Assembly (NCBI GenBank): GCA_023391875.1
Contig: JAEWAB010000004.1
Span: 372,001 to 436,000 of the forward strand
Direction: 5' to 3'
Length of the DNA: 64,000 nt
DNA from: Bacillota bacterium
GTDB lineage: Bacteria; Bacillota; Clostridia; Oscillospirales; Ruminococcaceae
Positions 1 to 7,960 of the stretch are shown in pieces; position 1 is the first letter of the stretch, and each line of letters opens with the position of its first letter. The notes beneath the pieces were generated by a model. That model was not told the DNA's origin. It worked only from the letters and a program-made list of their open reading frames with translations, and searched no databases. The translations under genes were made by a program, and so were the position numbers.

Positions 1-658
1 CAGTCTGGTTATCCGTGGTTATGATCAATGGAGCCAGTTCCTTTATCCAGCTGGTGATGAAGCCGCCGGTGCCGCAGGCAAAGTCCGCCATCTTCTCACC
101 AATTTTCGGCTGAATCATCTTTGCCATGAATTCCGTGACCGCACGGGGCGTGTAAAACTCACCGGCAGAACCGGCGCTCTGCAATTCCCGGAGGATGGAT
201 TCATAGATTTCGCCGAAGGCATGGCTTTCCTCATAGTCGCTTAAATCCAACTCATCAATGACATTGATGACCTGACGGAGCAGAACACCGTCCTTCATAT
301 AGTTGTTGGCATCTTCAAAGGTAGTTTTAACAATGGTCTTCTTGATGGGCGTATCCGGCGTGACATTCAAACCCTTGAGCGTAGGAAACAGAGAATTGTT
401 GACAAAGTTGAGCAGCGTATCACCTGTCATGGCGTTGCCGCTCTTGTTATCCACGGCCCAGTTGCTCCAACGGCAATCTTCCGGGATAATAGACTGATAG
501 TCGTCCTCGTCCATGTTCCAGTCCTGTTCCTTGGCGTCATATACTTTCAAAAATAACATCCACGCGATCTGTTCGATACGCTGTGCGTCACCGTTGATAC
601 CAGCGTCGTTGCGCATGATGTCGCGGATTCTTTTTACAAAATTTGATAAGCTGCTCAT
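1..658 (-). CDS. hsdM: Type I restriction-modification DNA methyltransferase subunit M (N-terminal part, cut by window edge)
   Basis: About 219 residues are readable from an ATG at 658 to the window edge with no stop. The product is the N6-adenine methyltransferase subunit, which with HsdS and HsdR methylates or cleaves a bipartite site. The N-terminal helical domain begins MSSLSNFVKRIRDIMRND and is followed by the family segment GSAGEFYTPRAVTEFMA and the SAM-binding motif FACGTGGF, so the start of the catalytic domain is present. The ATG lies 4 nt after the hsdR stop, so the two genes are co-transcribed with hsdR first. The catalytic NPPF/Y motif and any hsdS lie outside the window. Family assignment is certain; intactness cannot be judged. 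Confidence 0.95.
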   Translation of the reverse strand, partial: MSSLSNFVKRIRDIMRNDAGINGDAQRIEQIAWMLFLKVYDAKEQDWNMDEDDYQSIIPEDCRWSNWAVDNKSGNAMTGDTLLNFVNNSLFPTLKGLNVTPDTPIKKTIVKTTFEDANNYMKDGVLLRQVINVIDELDLSDYEESHAFGEIYESILRELQSAGSAGEFYTPRAVTEFMAKMIQPKIGEKMADFACGTGGFITSWIKELAPLIITTDNQT

Positions 659-662
659 TGGA

Positions 663-3005
663 TTAACCTACCTTATAAAGTTCTTCTTCTAATTCTTTGA
701 TTGCTTGCAGATATCCGGTTTTTCCACCGAAGAACTGTGCAATCTTTGAAGGCTTGCCGAATTTTTGGAACGGGTCAAGCTTCAAAATTTCTGTTTTCTC
801 AATCTCATAAATGCCAGTGTTCATGTACTTATCCAGAAGCGCTTCCAGAATATCACGAGCCACACCCTTGTACTTGCTCAAGAAATCACGTTTTTTCACG
901 CTATTGGCGCGTTCACGCCGCGTCAGAGGTTTCTGGTTAAACGCAACATGGCACATGAAATCAAAATCGTCCACATCGGACATACTCTGGTCAGCTTTCA
1001 TGCTTTCTAAATCGATGCCGCGCTCCAAGAGCAAATTACGGATGCTTTCTTTCTTCTCCTCGGTAGACCACTGACGGATGAAATTATCAAGAGAAGCGTA
1101 TGTGCCGAGAATGTTGGACTTGGTATAGTCCACAATGCTTTCCTGCCGGAGCAGCTTGCCGCCCACGTCATAAACAGAAACGGTCTTGCCGATTACCTTA
1201 ACCGTACAGCCGTGTTCATCAACGATAGGCTTGTCCTTGGAATCTTGCCCCGAGCCGAGAGGTGTTGCGGGGCCGGGGCCGACAGGCTTAGTGCCGCCAT
1301 TGCCGTAATCATCATCCTGCTCAATGGGGCCGTCCCAGTCAGGGTCAGCAAACAGGCGCGTCACGTTGCGGAAATCCATGACCATAAAGTGCGTTTTGCC
1401 TTGCTTCTCACGGAGCCGGGTACCGCGACCGATAATCTGCTTGAACTCAGTCATAGAGCCAATCATCTGGTCGAGGACAATCAGCTTAGTCATCTTGCAA
1501 TCCGCACCAGTGGAGAGTAGTTTCGATGTAGTCGCAATCACAGGGTACGGAGCAGAAACGGAGATAAAATAATCGAGTTTGCTCTTGCCATACACATCAC
1601 TGCCTGTTATGCGAACCACATAATCCGGATTCTGCTGAACCATATCGGAGTTGAGGTTGACCAGCGCGATTCTCATCCGCTCGGCGTGATCCTCGGTAGC
1701 GCAGAACACAATAGTTTTCTGCATTCTATCCGTACTTTTTAAGTATTCTGTGATTTCCTTGGCAACCTCGTATGTACGGTCTTCCAGTATAATGTTGTAA
1801 TCGAAATCACTATTAGTGTAGATGCGGTCTTCAATCTCATGACCGTTCTTATCAAGTTGTCCTTTGTACGGACGCCAACCCTCACCGATATTGGTACGGA
1901 TATTGATGACTTTGAACGGGGCAAGGAAACCATCCTCGATACCTTCACGGAGACTGTAGATATAAATCGGCTCTCCAAAATAATCGATGTTGGAGATATA
2001 TTTAGTTTCCTTCGGCGTAGCAGTCATACCGATCTGCGTGGCCGAGGAGAAATAATCAAGAATCTTACGCCAGTTGCTGTCCTTCTTCGCAGACCCACGA
2101 TGACACTCATCCACGATGATGAGATCGAAGAAGTCCTTCTGGAACAGGGACGTGAAGCGCATGACGGAATCATCTTCTGGGGCATCGTCATCGTCATCAT
2201 CATTTCCTGCAAGTTGCTGATACAGCGAGAAATAGACCTCGTGGGAAGTGATGGTAACAGGGTCATCCTTGGCAAAATTAATTTTATGAATCGTCTTTTC
2301 CAGTGGTGCGAAATCCTGCTGAATCGACTGATCGACAAGGATGTTCCTGTCGGCAAGATATAGGACTTTTTTCTTCATGCCACTTTTCAGCAGACGATAT
2401 ACAATTTGAAAAGCGGTATATGTCTTGCCGGTGCCGGTTGCCATAACAAGAAGAAGCCGCTGCTGTCCCTTGGCGATTGCATCCACAGTGCGGTTAACAG
2501 CGTTGCGCTGATAATAGCGCGGCGCGTATGTGGTCTGGCTTGTATAGTAGGGCTGGCCGATGATTTGTTTTTCCTTGTCATTCATATCCTTGCCTGCCTG
2601 ATACCGGGCAATCAATTCATCGGGGGAAGGGAACTCAGACAAGGTAATCTGCCGTTCCTGTCCGGTCAGAAAGTCATGCTCATAAAACGCATCACCGTTG
2701 GAACTGTATGCAAAAGGCACATCGAGCATCTTGGCATAGGTCATAGCCTGCTGCAAGCCATAGGATACCGTATGCTTATTGTCCTTGGCTTCGACGATGG
2801 CAATCGGGTTATTCGTGTTGATGTAAAGAACGTAATCTGCTTTTTTCGGCTTTTCACGGAATACAACATTGCCTTTGAGATTAATTTTGCCGTCCGTGAT
2901 TTTGGTTTCCATCGTAATACGTGTAAGGTTCCATTTTGCGGTGATTGCCGGAGTAATGAACTGGAGCTTGATATCTTCTTCGGTCATCTGTTTTTTATCG
3001 ATCAC
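663..3005 (-). CDS. hsdR: Type I restriction endonuclease subunit R (EcoEI-like, SF2 translocase)
   Basis: This is the ATP-driven DNA translocase and nuclease of a type I restriction system, 780 aa. The N-terminal HSDR_N nuclease fold shows D57 and the E72-x-K74 pair (IVEAKD). The SF2 motor follows with Walker A MATGTGKT (188-195), DECH (299-302) and GMTATP near 325-330, and the C-terminal EcoEI_R_C-type region ends the protein. An Asp run near residues 269-279 is an acidic loop. The start is GTG; it overlaps the stop of the upstream XRE gene as GTGA, which suggests translational coupling. All motor and nuclease motifs look intact. hsdM follows after 4 nt. Confidence 0.95.
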   Translation of the reverse strand: MIDKKQMTEEDIKLQFITPAITAKWNLTRITMETKITDGKINLKGNVVFREKPKKADYVLYINTNNPIAIVEAKDNKHTVSYGLQQAMTYAKMLDVPFAYSSNGDAFYEHDFLTGQERQITLSEFPSPDELIARYQAGKDMNDKEKQIIGQPYYTSQTTYAPRYYQRNAVNRTVDAIAKGQQRLLLVMATGTGKTYTAFQIVYRLLKSGMKKKVLYLADRNILVDQSIQQDFAPLEKTIHKINFAKDDPVTITSHEVYFSLYQQLAGNDDDDDDAPEDDSVMRFTSLFQKDFFDLIIVDECHRGSAKKDSNWRKILDYFSSATQIGMTATPKETKYISNIDYFGEPIYIYSLREGIEDGFLAPFKVINIRTNIGEGWRPYKGQLDKNGHEIEDRIYTNSDFDYNIILEDRTYEVAKEITEYLKSTDRMQKTIVFCATEDHAERMRIALVNLNSDMVQQNPDYVVRITGSDVYGKSKLDYFISVSAPYPVIATTSKLLSTGADCKMTKLIVLDQMIGSMTEFKQIIGRGTRLREKQGKTHFMVMDFRNVTRLFADPDWDGPIEQDDDYGNGGTKPVGPGPATPLGSGQDSKDKPIVDEHGCTVKVIGKTVSVYDVGGKLLRQESIVDYTKSNILGTYASLDNFIRQWSTEEKKESIRNLLLERGIDLESMKADQSMSDVDDFDFMCHVAFNQKPLTRRERANSVKKRDFLSKYKGVARDILEALLDKYMNTGIYEIEKTEILKLDPFQKFGKPSKIAQFFGGKTGYLQAIKELEEELYKVG

Positions 3006-3242
3006 GATTTATCGCTTCTTTCTTTATCCGACAGATAGTCCATAACATCACCATAGTTAGGCCCAAGTATTTCGTATATCTTATCCAAAACATTCATCAT
3101 AACCGGCTCTTTACGGTGCAGCTTAATTATGGTGTTTGGAAACACGACCAGAGACTTTCCGAAGCTCGGCTTTGCTCATCTTCTTATCAAACTCAACCAA
3201 CAGTTCTATAGTTTTTAATGAAGTGTCCACAATGTGCCTCAT
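3002..3242 (-). pseudogene. Frameshifted XRE-family regulator of the type I restriction operon
   Basis: From an ATG at 3242 the reading frame gives a Cro/C1-type helix-turn-helix start (KKMSKAELRKVSG) but stops early near 3124. One base out of frame the domain continues smoothly (NTIIKLHRKEPVMMNVLDKI, then GPNYGDVMDYL) to a TGA at 3004-3002. Removing one C from the GGTCGTG near 3148-3154 would restore a protein of about 79 aa. The end overlaps the hsdR GTG start as GTGA, the arrangement of a controller co-translated with hsdR. It may be a genuine inactivation or a single-base sequence error. Confidence 0.8.
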
Positions 3243-3321
3243 TCGGCTAATTAATACAAATTATAGCATGAAACCACCCTGATTACAACGAACATTCACA
3301 AGTTCTCGTGTGAGTCTCACA

Positions 3322-3342
3322 TCATGCGTCGGCAACGCATGA
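3322..3342. repeat. Perfect 8-bp inverted repeat, 5-nt loop
   Basis: TCATGCGT (3322-3329) and ACGCATGA (3335-3342) are perfect inverted repeats. A second small dyad, GTGAG-T-CTCAC, lies just to the left (about 3310-3320). Neither strand has a T-run after it, so this is more likely an operator or mRNA structure than a terminator. It lies upstream of the frameshifted XRE gene and could be its binding site, which is inference. Confidence 0.45.
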
Positions 3343-3371
3343 GTCAGCCGGGTGCAAAAAAGAATGGCCCT

Positions 3372-3392
3372 TGGACGTACCATAATGGGAAA
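3372..3392. repeat. Dispersed intergenic motif, copy 1
   Basis: Reads tggacgtaccataatggga on the plus strand. It shares 16 identical bases (tggacgtaccataatg) with copy 4 at 7851-7870 and the core cataatg with copies 2 and 3. It lies in the junction between the restriction operon and the next gene. Confidence 0.7.
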
Positions 3393-3419
3393 TCATGTTG
3401 TGATGAGTTCATTTAATGT

Positions 3420-3725
3420 TTAAATTACATATCCAAATTCTTCTAATCGTCTGCGGCATATATCTTTTTCTTCATCGCTAAATAGTGTGCGATATTCGGG
3501 TTTCAACACATGTGCTTCAATAGATAAATCTAATCTTTTATTTTCCCACAGTATTTCAAATCCATATGTGCCACCATCTTTTGCAATGAGCTGCTTTGCC
3601 GCTTGTAAGCCGCCTTTCTCACTTACCAGCCGCATAAACCTAGTTGCATTATATTTCAATTCTATTTTTGCACGTATGTAGATTTGCTGCATATCATCAT
3701 TGAATTTCCTTTCTATCAAATCCAT
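3420..3725 (-). CDS. Small conserved hypothetical protein often seen near restriction genes
   Basis: A 101-aa protein with alternating helical and charged segments; it ends in a DEEKDICRRRLEEFGYVI helix. I recognise the pattern (N-terminal MDLIERKF, central YNATRFMRLVSEKGGL, then LDLSIEAHVLKP) as a small protein found widely in Firmicutes, frequently next to restriction or nuclease genes, but no function is established to my knowledge. It has no membrane segment or catalytic motif. The ATG at 3725 has AGG upstream on the minus strand. It lies about 140 bp downstream of the 3868-4827 gene and may be co-transcribed with it. Confidence 0.7.
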   Translation of the reverse strand: MDLIERKFNDDMQQIYIRAKIELKYNATRFMRLVSEKGGLQAAKQLIAKDGGTYGFEILWENKRLDLSIEAHVLKPEYRTLFSDEEKDICRRRLEEFGYVI

Positions 3726-3867
3726 GTGAACCTCCCAATAAACATCTAAAATGATTTAGACTCCCTATTTTGCTATATTGATCAGCGATAATTCTAAAAA
3801 TTGCAATGAGAGACTTGTCCTCCATTTATAAAACATGATGCTTGCTTCTATAATCTATGAATCTAAT

Positions 3868-4827
3868 TTAATGATTTGTACAAATGAAATAATCCTTTAA
3901 AATATCATAGAAGTATCCTTTCTGATTAAAGTCATTTAGCAAGACTTCGAACAAATCAGTCTTATTAATAAGAAATAAGTTTTGGGGAAGGTTGAAAGCG
4001 TTGTCATATCCTTTACCTGAAAACAAATATATACGATCATATTGAGTACACAGGCTAATATAGGCTGAAACATCAATTTCTTTATTGCTCTTAACTTGAC
4101 ATGTTATTCGTTTACTACCGCAGACAAGTTTATACTCCACCTCGGGTTCACTGATTTTGCAACTCGAAGGTAATAGATTAAATCCAGGGTTATTGTATGC
4201 AATATATAAAGCAACTAAATCTTCTAAATCTAATGGGTCTATCGCTAAGTGAAAATTAGCAGCATTTATACCGACTTTATTTATGCTGTCATTAAATAAA
4301 TTTCTAATCAGTTCATTTTGAGGAGCTTCTGTGGGTATACACTTAATGGTATTCATTCTACCCTGCATAATTCCGCGCAAAGAATTGGGGATATTTGAAA
4401 AATGGCCGATTGCTTTCCATTGGACATTTACAATCCAAGAGTAGTTTCCTGACTCTTCAAAATCTAAATAATTATTATAATAAGCCTCTTTAGTAACCTT
4501 ACCAATATAACATTCATTAGATTTAAACAATCTAGTTAAAATATAATCGCCGACTCGCATATTCTGATAGGCATTTAATGCAGTTGTAAAATGACGAGAA
4601 GACCATTTGGGATTACTCTCTCTAATGTAAGAACTATAATCATTCTTATATTTATCTTTATAGTCTGATAGCTTAAGCTCAGCTTCTGTATACTCAATAA
4701 TATCCGGCAAGTTCCAGCCCATTCCACATATGTTTTTAGAAATACTGTTCTTTTGAAATATTTCAATACTATCACGCTGTCTATTCTCAGTGCTAAAGGG
4801 CTTTAACTGTGCAATCCAACAATTCAT
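3868..4827 (-). CDS. Putative modification-dependent restriction protein (PUA/EVE-like N-terminus plus PD-(D/E)XK-like C-terminus)
   Basis: The protein is 319 aa. The N-terminal half opens MNCWIAQLKPF and contains MRVGDYILTRL (90-100), CYIGKVT and WIVNVQWKAIGHF; this beta-rich pattern resembles PUA/EVE-like modified-base readers. The C-terminal part has a helix LEDLVALYIAY (201-211), then PEVEYKLV (228-235) and CQVKS (243-247), the E...E...QxK spacing of a PD-(D/E)XK nuclease. Together this suggests cleavage of modified DNA (type IV-like), which is inference from motif shape, not an established match. It lies 62 bp downstream of the McrA-head/nitrilase gene on the same strand, so the two may act together. 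Base composition is AT-rich. Confidence 0.6.
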   Translation of the reverse strand: MNCWIAQLKPFSTENRQRDSIEIFQKNSISKNICGMGWNLPDIIEYTEAELKLSDYKDKYKNDYSSYIRESNPKWSSRHFTTALNAYQNMRVGDYILTRLFKSNECYIGKVTKEAYYNNYLDFEESGNYSWIVNVQWKAIGHFSNIPNSLRGIMQGRMNTIKCIPTEAPQNELIRNLFNDSINKVGINAANFHLAIDPLDLEDLVALYIAYNNPGFNLLPSSCKISEPEVEYKLVCGSKRITCQVKSNKEIDVSAYISLCTQYDRIYLFSGKGYDNAFNLPQNLFLINKTDLFEVLLNDFNQKGYFYDILKDYFICTNH

Positions 4828-4889
4828 AAATATTTTCCTCTCTTATTATTTTTAACGGTATCAACATCACTATTTAACTTATTGAATAA

Positions 4890-6647
4890 TTATATGTGAT
4901 ATTGATAGCACATGACATATTCATCACAGCCTTGAAACGCACGATTATTATCTGAGTGTAATCTATTGTCAGTGTACTTAAAATTCTTAACACTCTTTCC
5001 GTCTCCTTGCCATAGTACGCCGGTCGGCCAATGGTCTGGTATCTGACGGTCAAAAAACACAGCCGTTCCAAACACTGGACAATTCCATTGTACAGACGCA
5101 CCCGCGAACCCTTTTCGAGCAAAATCAACCTCGCCAGATGGGCCGTCACCGCGGGGACAAAAGCGGTGTACCAAAGTCAGTATCACATCAACACCGGGGT
5201 TAATTATTTTCTGATGACGAATGCCAAAAACATCATAACATACTGCCAAATATAACTTCTTTCCGCACTTTTCAAAAATACGTTTGTATCCCATTTCTTC
5301 ACTGTCGAAAGTATCTGTAACATTAACAGTGAATTTTTCGTCTTCAGTGGGGTAAAACTTCCGACCAATTGAAAGTAACCCTGTATGTTGAATAGCAACT
5401 GCAAGCTGATCCTTGCTGCTATCACAGTCGATACCTAGACAAACAACTGCGTTTGATGATTGCGCTCTCAAAAATTCTGAGACCTCGTTAACGGCCTCCA
5501 TTATCAAACACTCGCTAAATTTCTTGTAATAGAAGAATCCGGCGGGAAACAAAATAATGTCGCTATTTGCATACTCCAATAAAACCTTCTTTAAGGTTTT
5601 CATTCGAGCTTTATTATCATGTCTATTTTTACTCTCTGATTGTAGCGTTGCTGTGACAACTATGACGGAATTCTCATCACATCCTTTGTCTACTTTCTGG
5701 TTCGATTCCGTAAAACTACTACCTTTCGTATTTTCTACGCAAGCGTTGTAGTTTAGCAATTCATCTATGTACTGAAGGGCTTGCTTGCTTTCCCAATTAT
5801 ACGAACCATGCATGATGCGAATGAGTCTATAGCCGTTTTTCGCACTTTGTATATCTCGAATACTGTCATAATACGCACGAGTTTCGTCTCTACTTAGGGG
5901 ATTATTATCTCTTGCATTGATAGTCTCACAGGCAGTACACCATCTTTGCTTGTCAAAGTATAAAGGCAAATTTTGCGGATAACTTTCGAGGGCAGCTTTC
6001 CTTGCAAGTGTGAAGTGCTGCCGTTCATCATATTCAAAGATCAGCTTCTGGCTTTCACAAACAAAATCGCACCGTAACTTATAACCGGGCTTTTGAAAAT
6101 CTGTTCTACCGCGAAATTCATGAAGCGCATCTACAAGATAGGTGTAAGTGTTGCTGTCGTATGGGGTAACAAGCCAATCAAATGTTTTCTCAGAGACAAT
6201 GTCACCACAAAACCGCTTGTTAAGCACAAGTTGCAGTGCATTCTTTTGTTCAACAACTTCCTTGCTAGTAATCTTTGCGATGGAGTAGACTTCAGGCTTT
6301 GTCTTCGTAACAGCATTTTGTGACACAACCTCAGTGGATGACTCAATATTTGTTTGCATACGCAAGGGAACCAAAGTTTGTTGCAATCGTGGTGTATATT
6401 CTACAGTGAAGCCGAGCCTTTCGAAAAAGCGAACGGTTTCAGCGCCACCTGCAAATTCGGATTTAGGGGCAATAGTTCCATAAGCAACCTGATATGCAAT
6501 TGCTCGGATGTGCTTTGCTGGATAACTTTTCCCGTTAACTTCGAGAAAAGTGTTACGAGCCGGCGGAGGATTATCTGAGCTTTGGTCATAAATTCGTATA
6601 GCTTCGTATACATCCTCTGCAGTTATTTCATTCCATTGTAGTTTCAT
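4890..6647 (-). CDS. Three-domain putative defence protein: McrA-type head, PD-(D/E)XK-like nuclease, nitrilase-like domain
   Basis: The start chosen is the ATG at 6647 (MKLQWNEITAEDVYEAI), which follows GGAGAGG at good spacing; an in-frame TTG lies 6 codons upstream. Residues 1-85 (NTFLEVNGKSYPAKHIRAIA, then GGAETVRFFERLGF) resemble the N-terminal head domain of ScoMcrA-type restriction enzymes. Residues about 135-300 resemble DUF559/Vsr-type nucleases: CDFVCESQKLIFEYDERQHF with D194, E205 and D207, and a later NGYRLIRI strand. Residues about 325-585 look like a carbon-nitrogen hydrolase: strand VIVVTATL, FPAGF (367-371), RKFYPTEDE with K430, and AVCYDVFG with C470. The nitrilase Lys and Cys are present but the usual Glu after FP is Ala. 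I know of no described protein with this order; function is inferred. Confidence 0.65.
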   Translation of the reverse strand: MKLQWNEITAEDVYEAIRIYDQSSDNPPPARNTFLEVNGKSYPAKHIRAIAYQVAYGTIAPKSEFAGGAETVRFFERLGFTVEYTPRLQQTLVPLRMQTNIESSTEVVSQNAVTKTKPEVYSIAKITSKEVVEQKNALQLVLNKRFCGDIVSEKTFDWLVTPYDSNTYTYLVDALHEFRGRTDFQKPGYKLRCDFVCESQKLIFEYDERQHFTLARKAALESYPQNLPLYFDKQRWCTACETINARDNNPLSRDETRAYYDSIRDIQSAKNGYRLIRIMHGSYNWESKQALQYIDELLNYNACVENTKGSSFTESNQKVDKGCDENSVIVVTATLQSESKNRHDNKARMKTLKKVLLEYANSDIILFPAGFFYYKKFSECLIMEAVNEVSEFLRAQSSNAVVCLGIDCDSSKDQLAVAIQHTGLLSIGRKFYPTEDEKFTVNVTDTFDSEEMGYKRIFEKCGKKLYLAVCYDVFGIRHQKIINPGVDVILTLVHRFCPRGDGPSGEVDFARKGFAGASVQWNCPVFGTAVFFDRQIPDHWPTGVLWQGDGKSVKNFKYTDNRLHSDNNRAFQGCDEYVMCYQYHI

Positions 6648-6740
6648 ATCATCCTCTCCAATCAACGAACACTAACGCTGGCTCGATTATTACTTTAAAC
6701 ATTATAGGAAGTTCAGTGGGCGTTTTTATGCGCGCTGGGC

Positions 6741-6758
6741 TTACCATAATGGGAAGTT
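6741..6758. repeat. Dispersed intergenic motif, copy 2
   Basis: Reads ttaccataatgggaagtt on the plus strand. It lies between the alpha/alpha-toroid gene and the nitrilase-fusion gene, in the same orientation as the other copies. Confidence 0.7.
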
Positions 6759-6774
6759 CCGAGAATGCTTCGAG

Positions 6775-7803
6775 TTATTCAGTTTGCTCATATTTTGCCT
6801 GCTCAAATATCCTTAAGCACAAATATGTTAGATAAGGTGAGGGGGTTTTCTTTTGACCAAAATCCAAGCCTTTATATTTTAGATATACCGCCTCCGGGAT
6901 AAAAAAGCCATTTTTATCTTGTTTGTTTCGAATGAGTGAAAGCATTTCTTTGAATCGACTGTCATTTCTAACGCTTTCATATCTACTCAGTACTTCTGTC
7001 ACACTTACAATATCATACCATATGGCTGGTGCTTTCAATTTGCGGAAATCCGTTCCCATATAGAACATATATGGATGCTTTTCCAAACTGCTTTCCCATA
7101 AGGAGAGCAAGGTGTTGGCAGTGCCCTCGGCAATATCGCTGCCTTGGCATTGGGGAATATAGGATAACAATTTTGCCATTATTAGTGTTGCGTATGGGCA
7201 GCGGTCCTCTTTTTTTCCCGGACCTCTAAACTTTCCAAGCTCAGACGATACTTTACAAGGGAATCCGTTAACTGTATAAAAGGATATGAGATAATCAATG
7301 CCAGCTTTTATATGTTTATCATAGTCAACGCCGGCTTTAACAAGAGCAAGGAGCAGTAAAGGTGCATCGCATAAGCACCAACTAAACATATCTTCTCCAC
7401 TGCCCCCGAAGTGTTTTGGAATATTAATAATCGATTGGTAGACTCCATTATTGTCCTGATGTTTCATAATTTCATCCAGTGCGATTTGGATTTCTGGAAC
7501 AGTAGAATCCAATCCAATATCCAATAGGAAATTAAGCTTGTGTATAGGCAAATCAGGATTTTTGTGATTGCTTACGAGAGTGCTATGAAAATCAGTAATA
7601 TCACGTAAGTACGATTGTATCATTTCACAACCTAGAATTTGATTCTTTTGCTCAATTAAATTATCTTTGCTTTCATGTAAAAGATTAAGCCGGATAGCAT
7701 ACTTTAGCCAATCCTCGCTCATGTCTAGTAACTTTCTATATAGCAGCATACGATTCTCCATGTCATTAGGATTAAGTAAATTACAAGACAGTTTCTTTCT
7801 CAT
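6775..7803 (-). CDS. Alpha/alpha-toroid (terpene cyclase/prenyltransferase-like) hypothetical protein
   Basis: The protein is 342 aa, all-helical in appearance. Two repeat-like segments (DNNGVYQSIINIP... and DKNGFFIPEAVYLKY) and the stretch FSWCLCDAPLLLLALVKAG followed by AGIDYLISFYTVNGFPCKVS resemble squalene-cyclase or prenyltransferase toroid repeats, in which a Q/D-N-G turn precedes each inner helix. No DxDD or DCTA catalytic motif is visible, so an enzymatic role is not supported. The ATG at 7803 has no obvious Shine-Dalgarno site, and a junction motif lies 8 bp upstream. It stands alone between motif copies and looks like independently acquired cargo. Confidence 0.6.
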   Translation of the reverse strand: MRKKLSCNLLNPNDMENRMLLYRKLLDMSEDWLKYAIRLNLLHESKDNLIEQKNQILGCEMIQSYLRDITDFHSTLVSNHKNPDLPIHKLNFLLDIGLDSTVPEIQIALDEIMKHQDNNGVYQSIINIPKHFGGSGEDMFSWCLCDAPLLLLALVKAGVDYDKHIKAGIDYLISFYTVNGFPCKVSSELGKFRGPGKKEDRCPYATLIMAKLLSYIPQCQGSDIAEGTANTLLSLWESSLEKHPYMFYMGTDFRKLKAPAIWYDIVSVTEVLSRYESVRNDSRFKEMLSLIRNKQDKNGFFIPEAVYLKYKGLDFGQKKTPSPYLTYLCLRIFEQAKYEQTE

Positions 7804-7810
7804 AGGGGTG

Positions 7811-7828
7811 TAAACATAATGGGAAGTT
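7811..7828. repeat. Dispersed intergenic motif, copy 3
   Basis: Reads taaacataatgggaagtt; it matches copy 2 in 15 of 18 positions. It lies immediately upstream of the toroid gene start. Confidence 0.65.
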
Positions 7829-7850
7829 AATCGGACGTCTTCAAGAGTAC

Positions 7851-7870
7851 TGGACGTACCATAATGCGAA
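7851..7870. repeat. Dispersed intergenic motif, copy 4
   Basis: Reads tggacgtaccataatgcgaa; its first 16 bases are identical to copy 1 at 3372. It lies between the DUF2971 gene (end of the four-gene operon) and the toroid gene, 22 bp from copy 3. Confidence 0.7.
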
Positions 7871-7960
7871 ACTCACAAACCATTTGCTCCAACAAAATAA
7901 TATGCTTATTATAGCTAGCGGTGTCCACTTCGGCATTTTCTTTCTGCGTATAATATTGAG

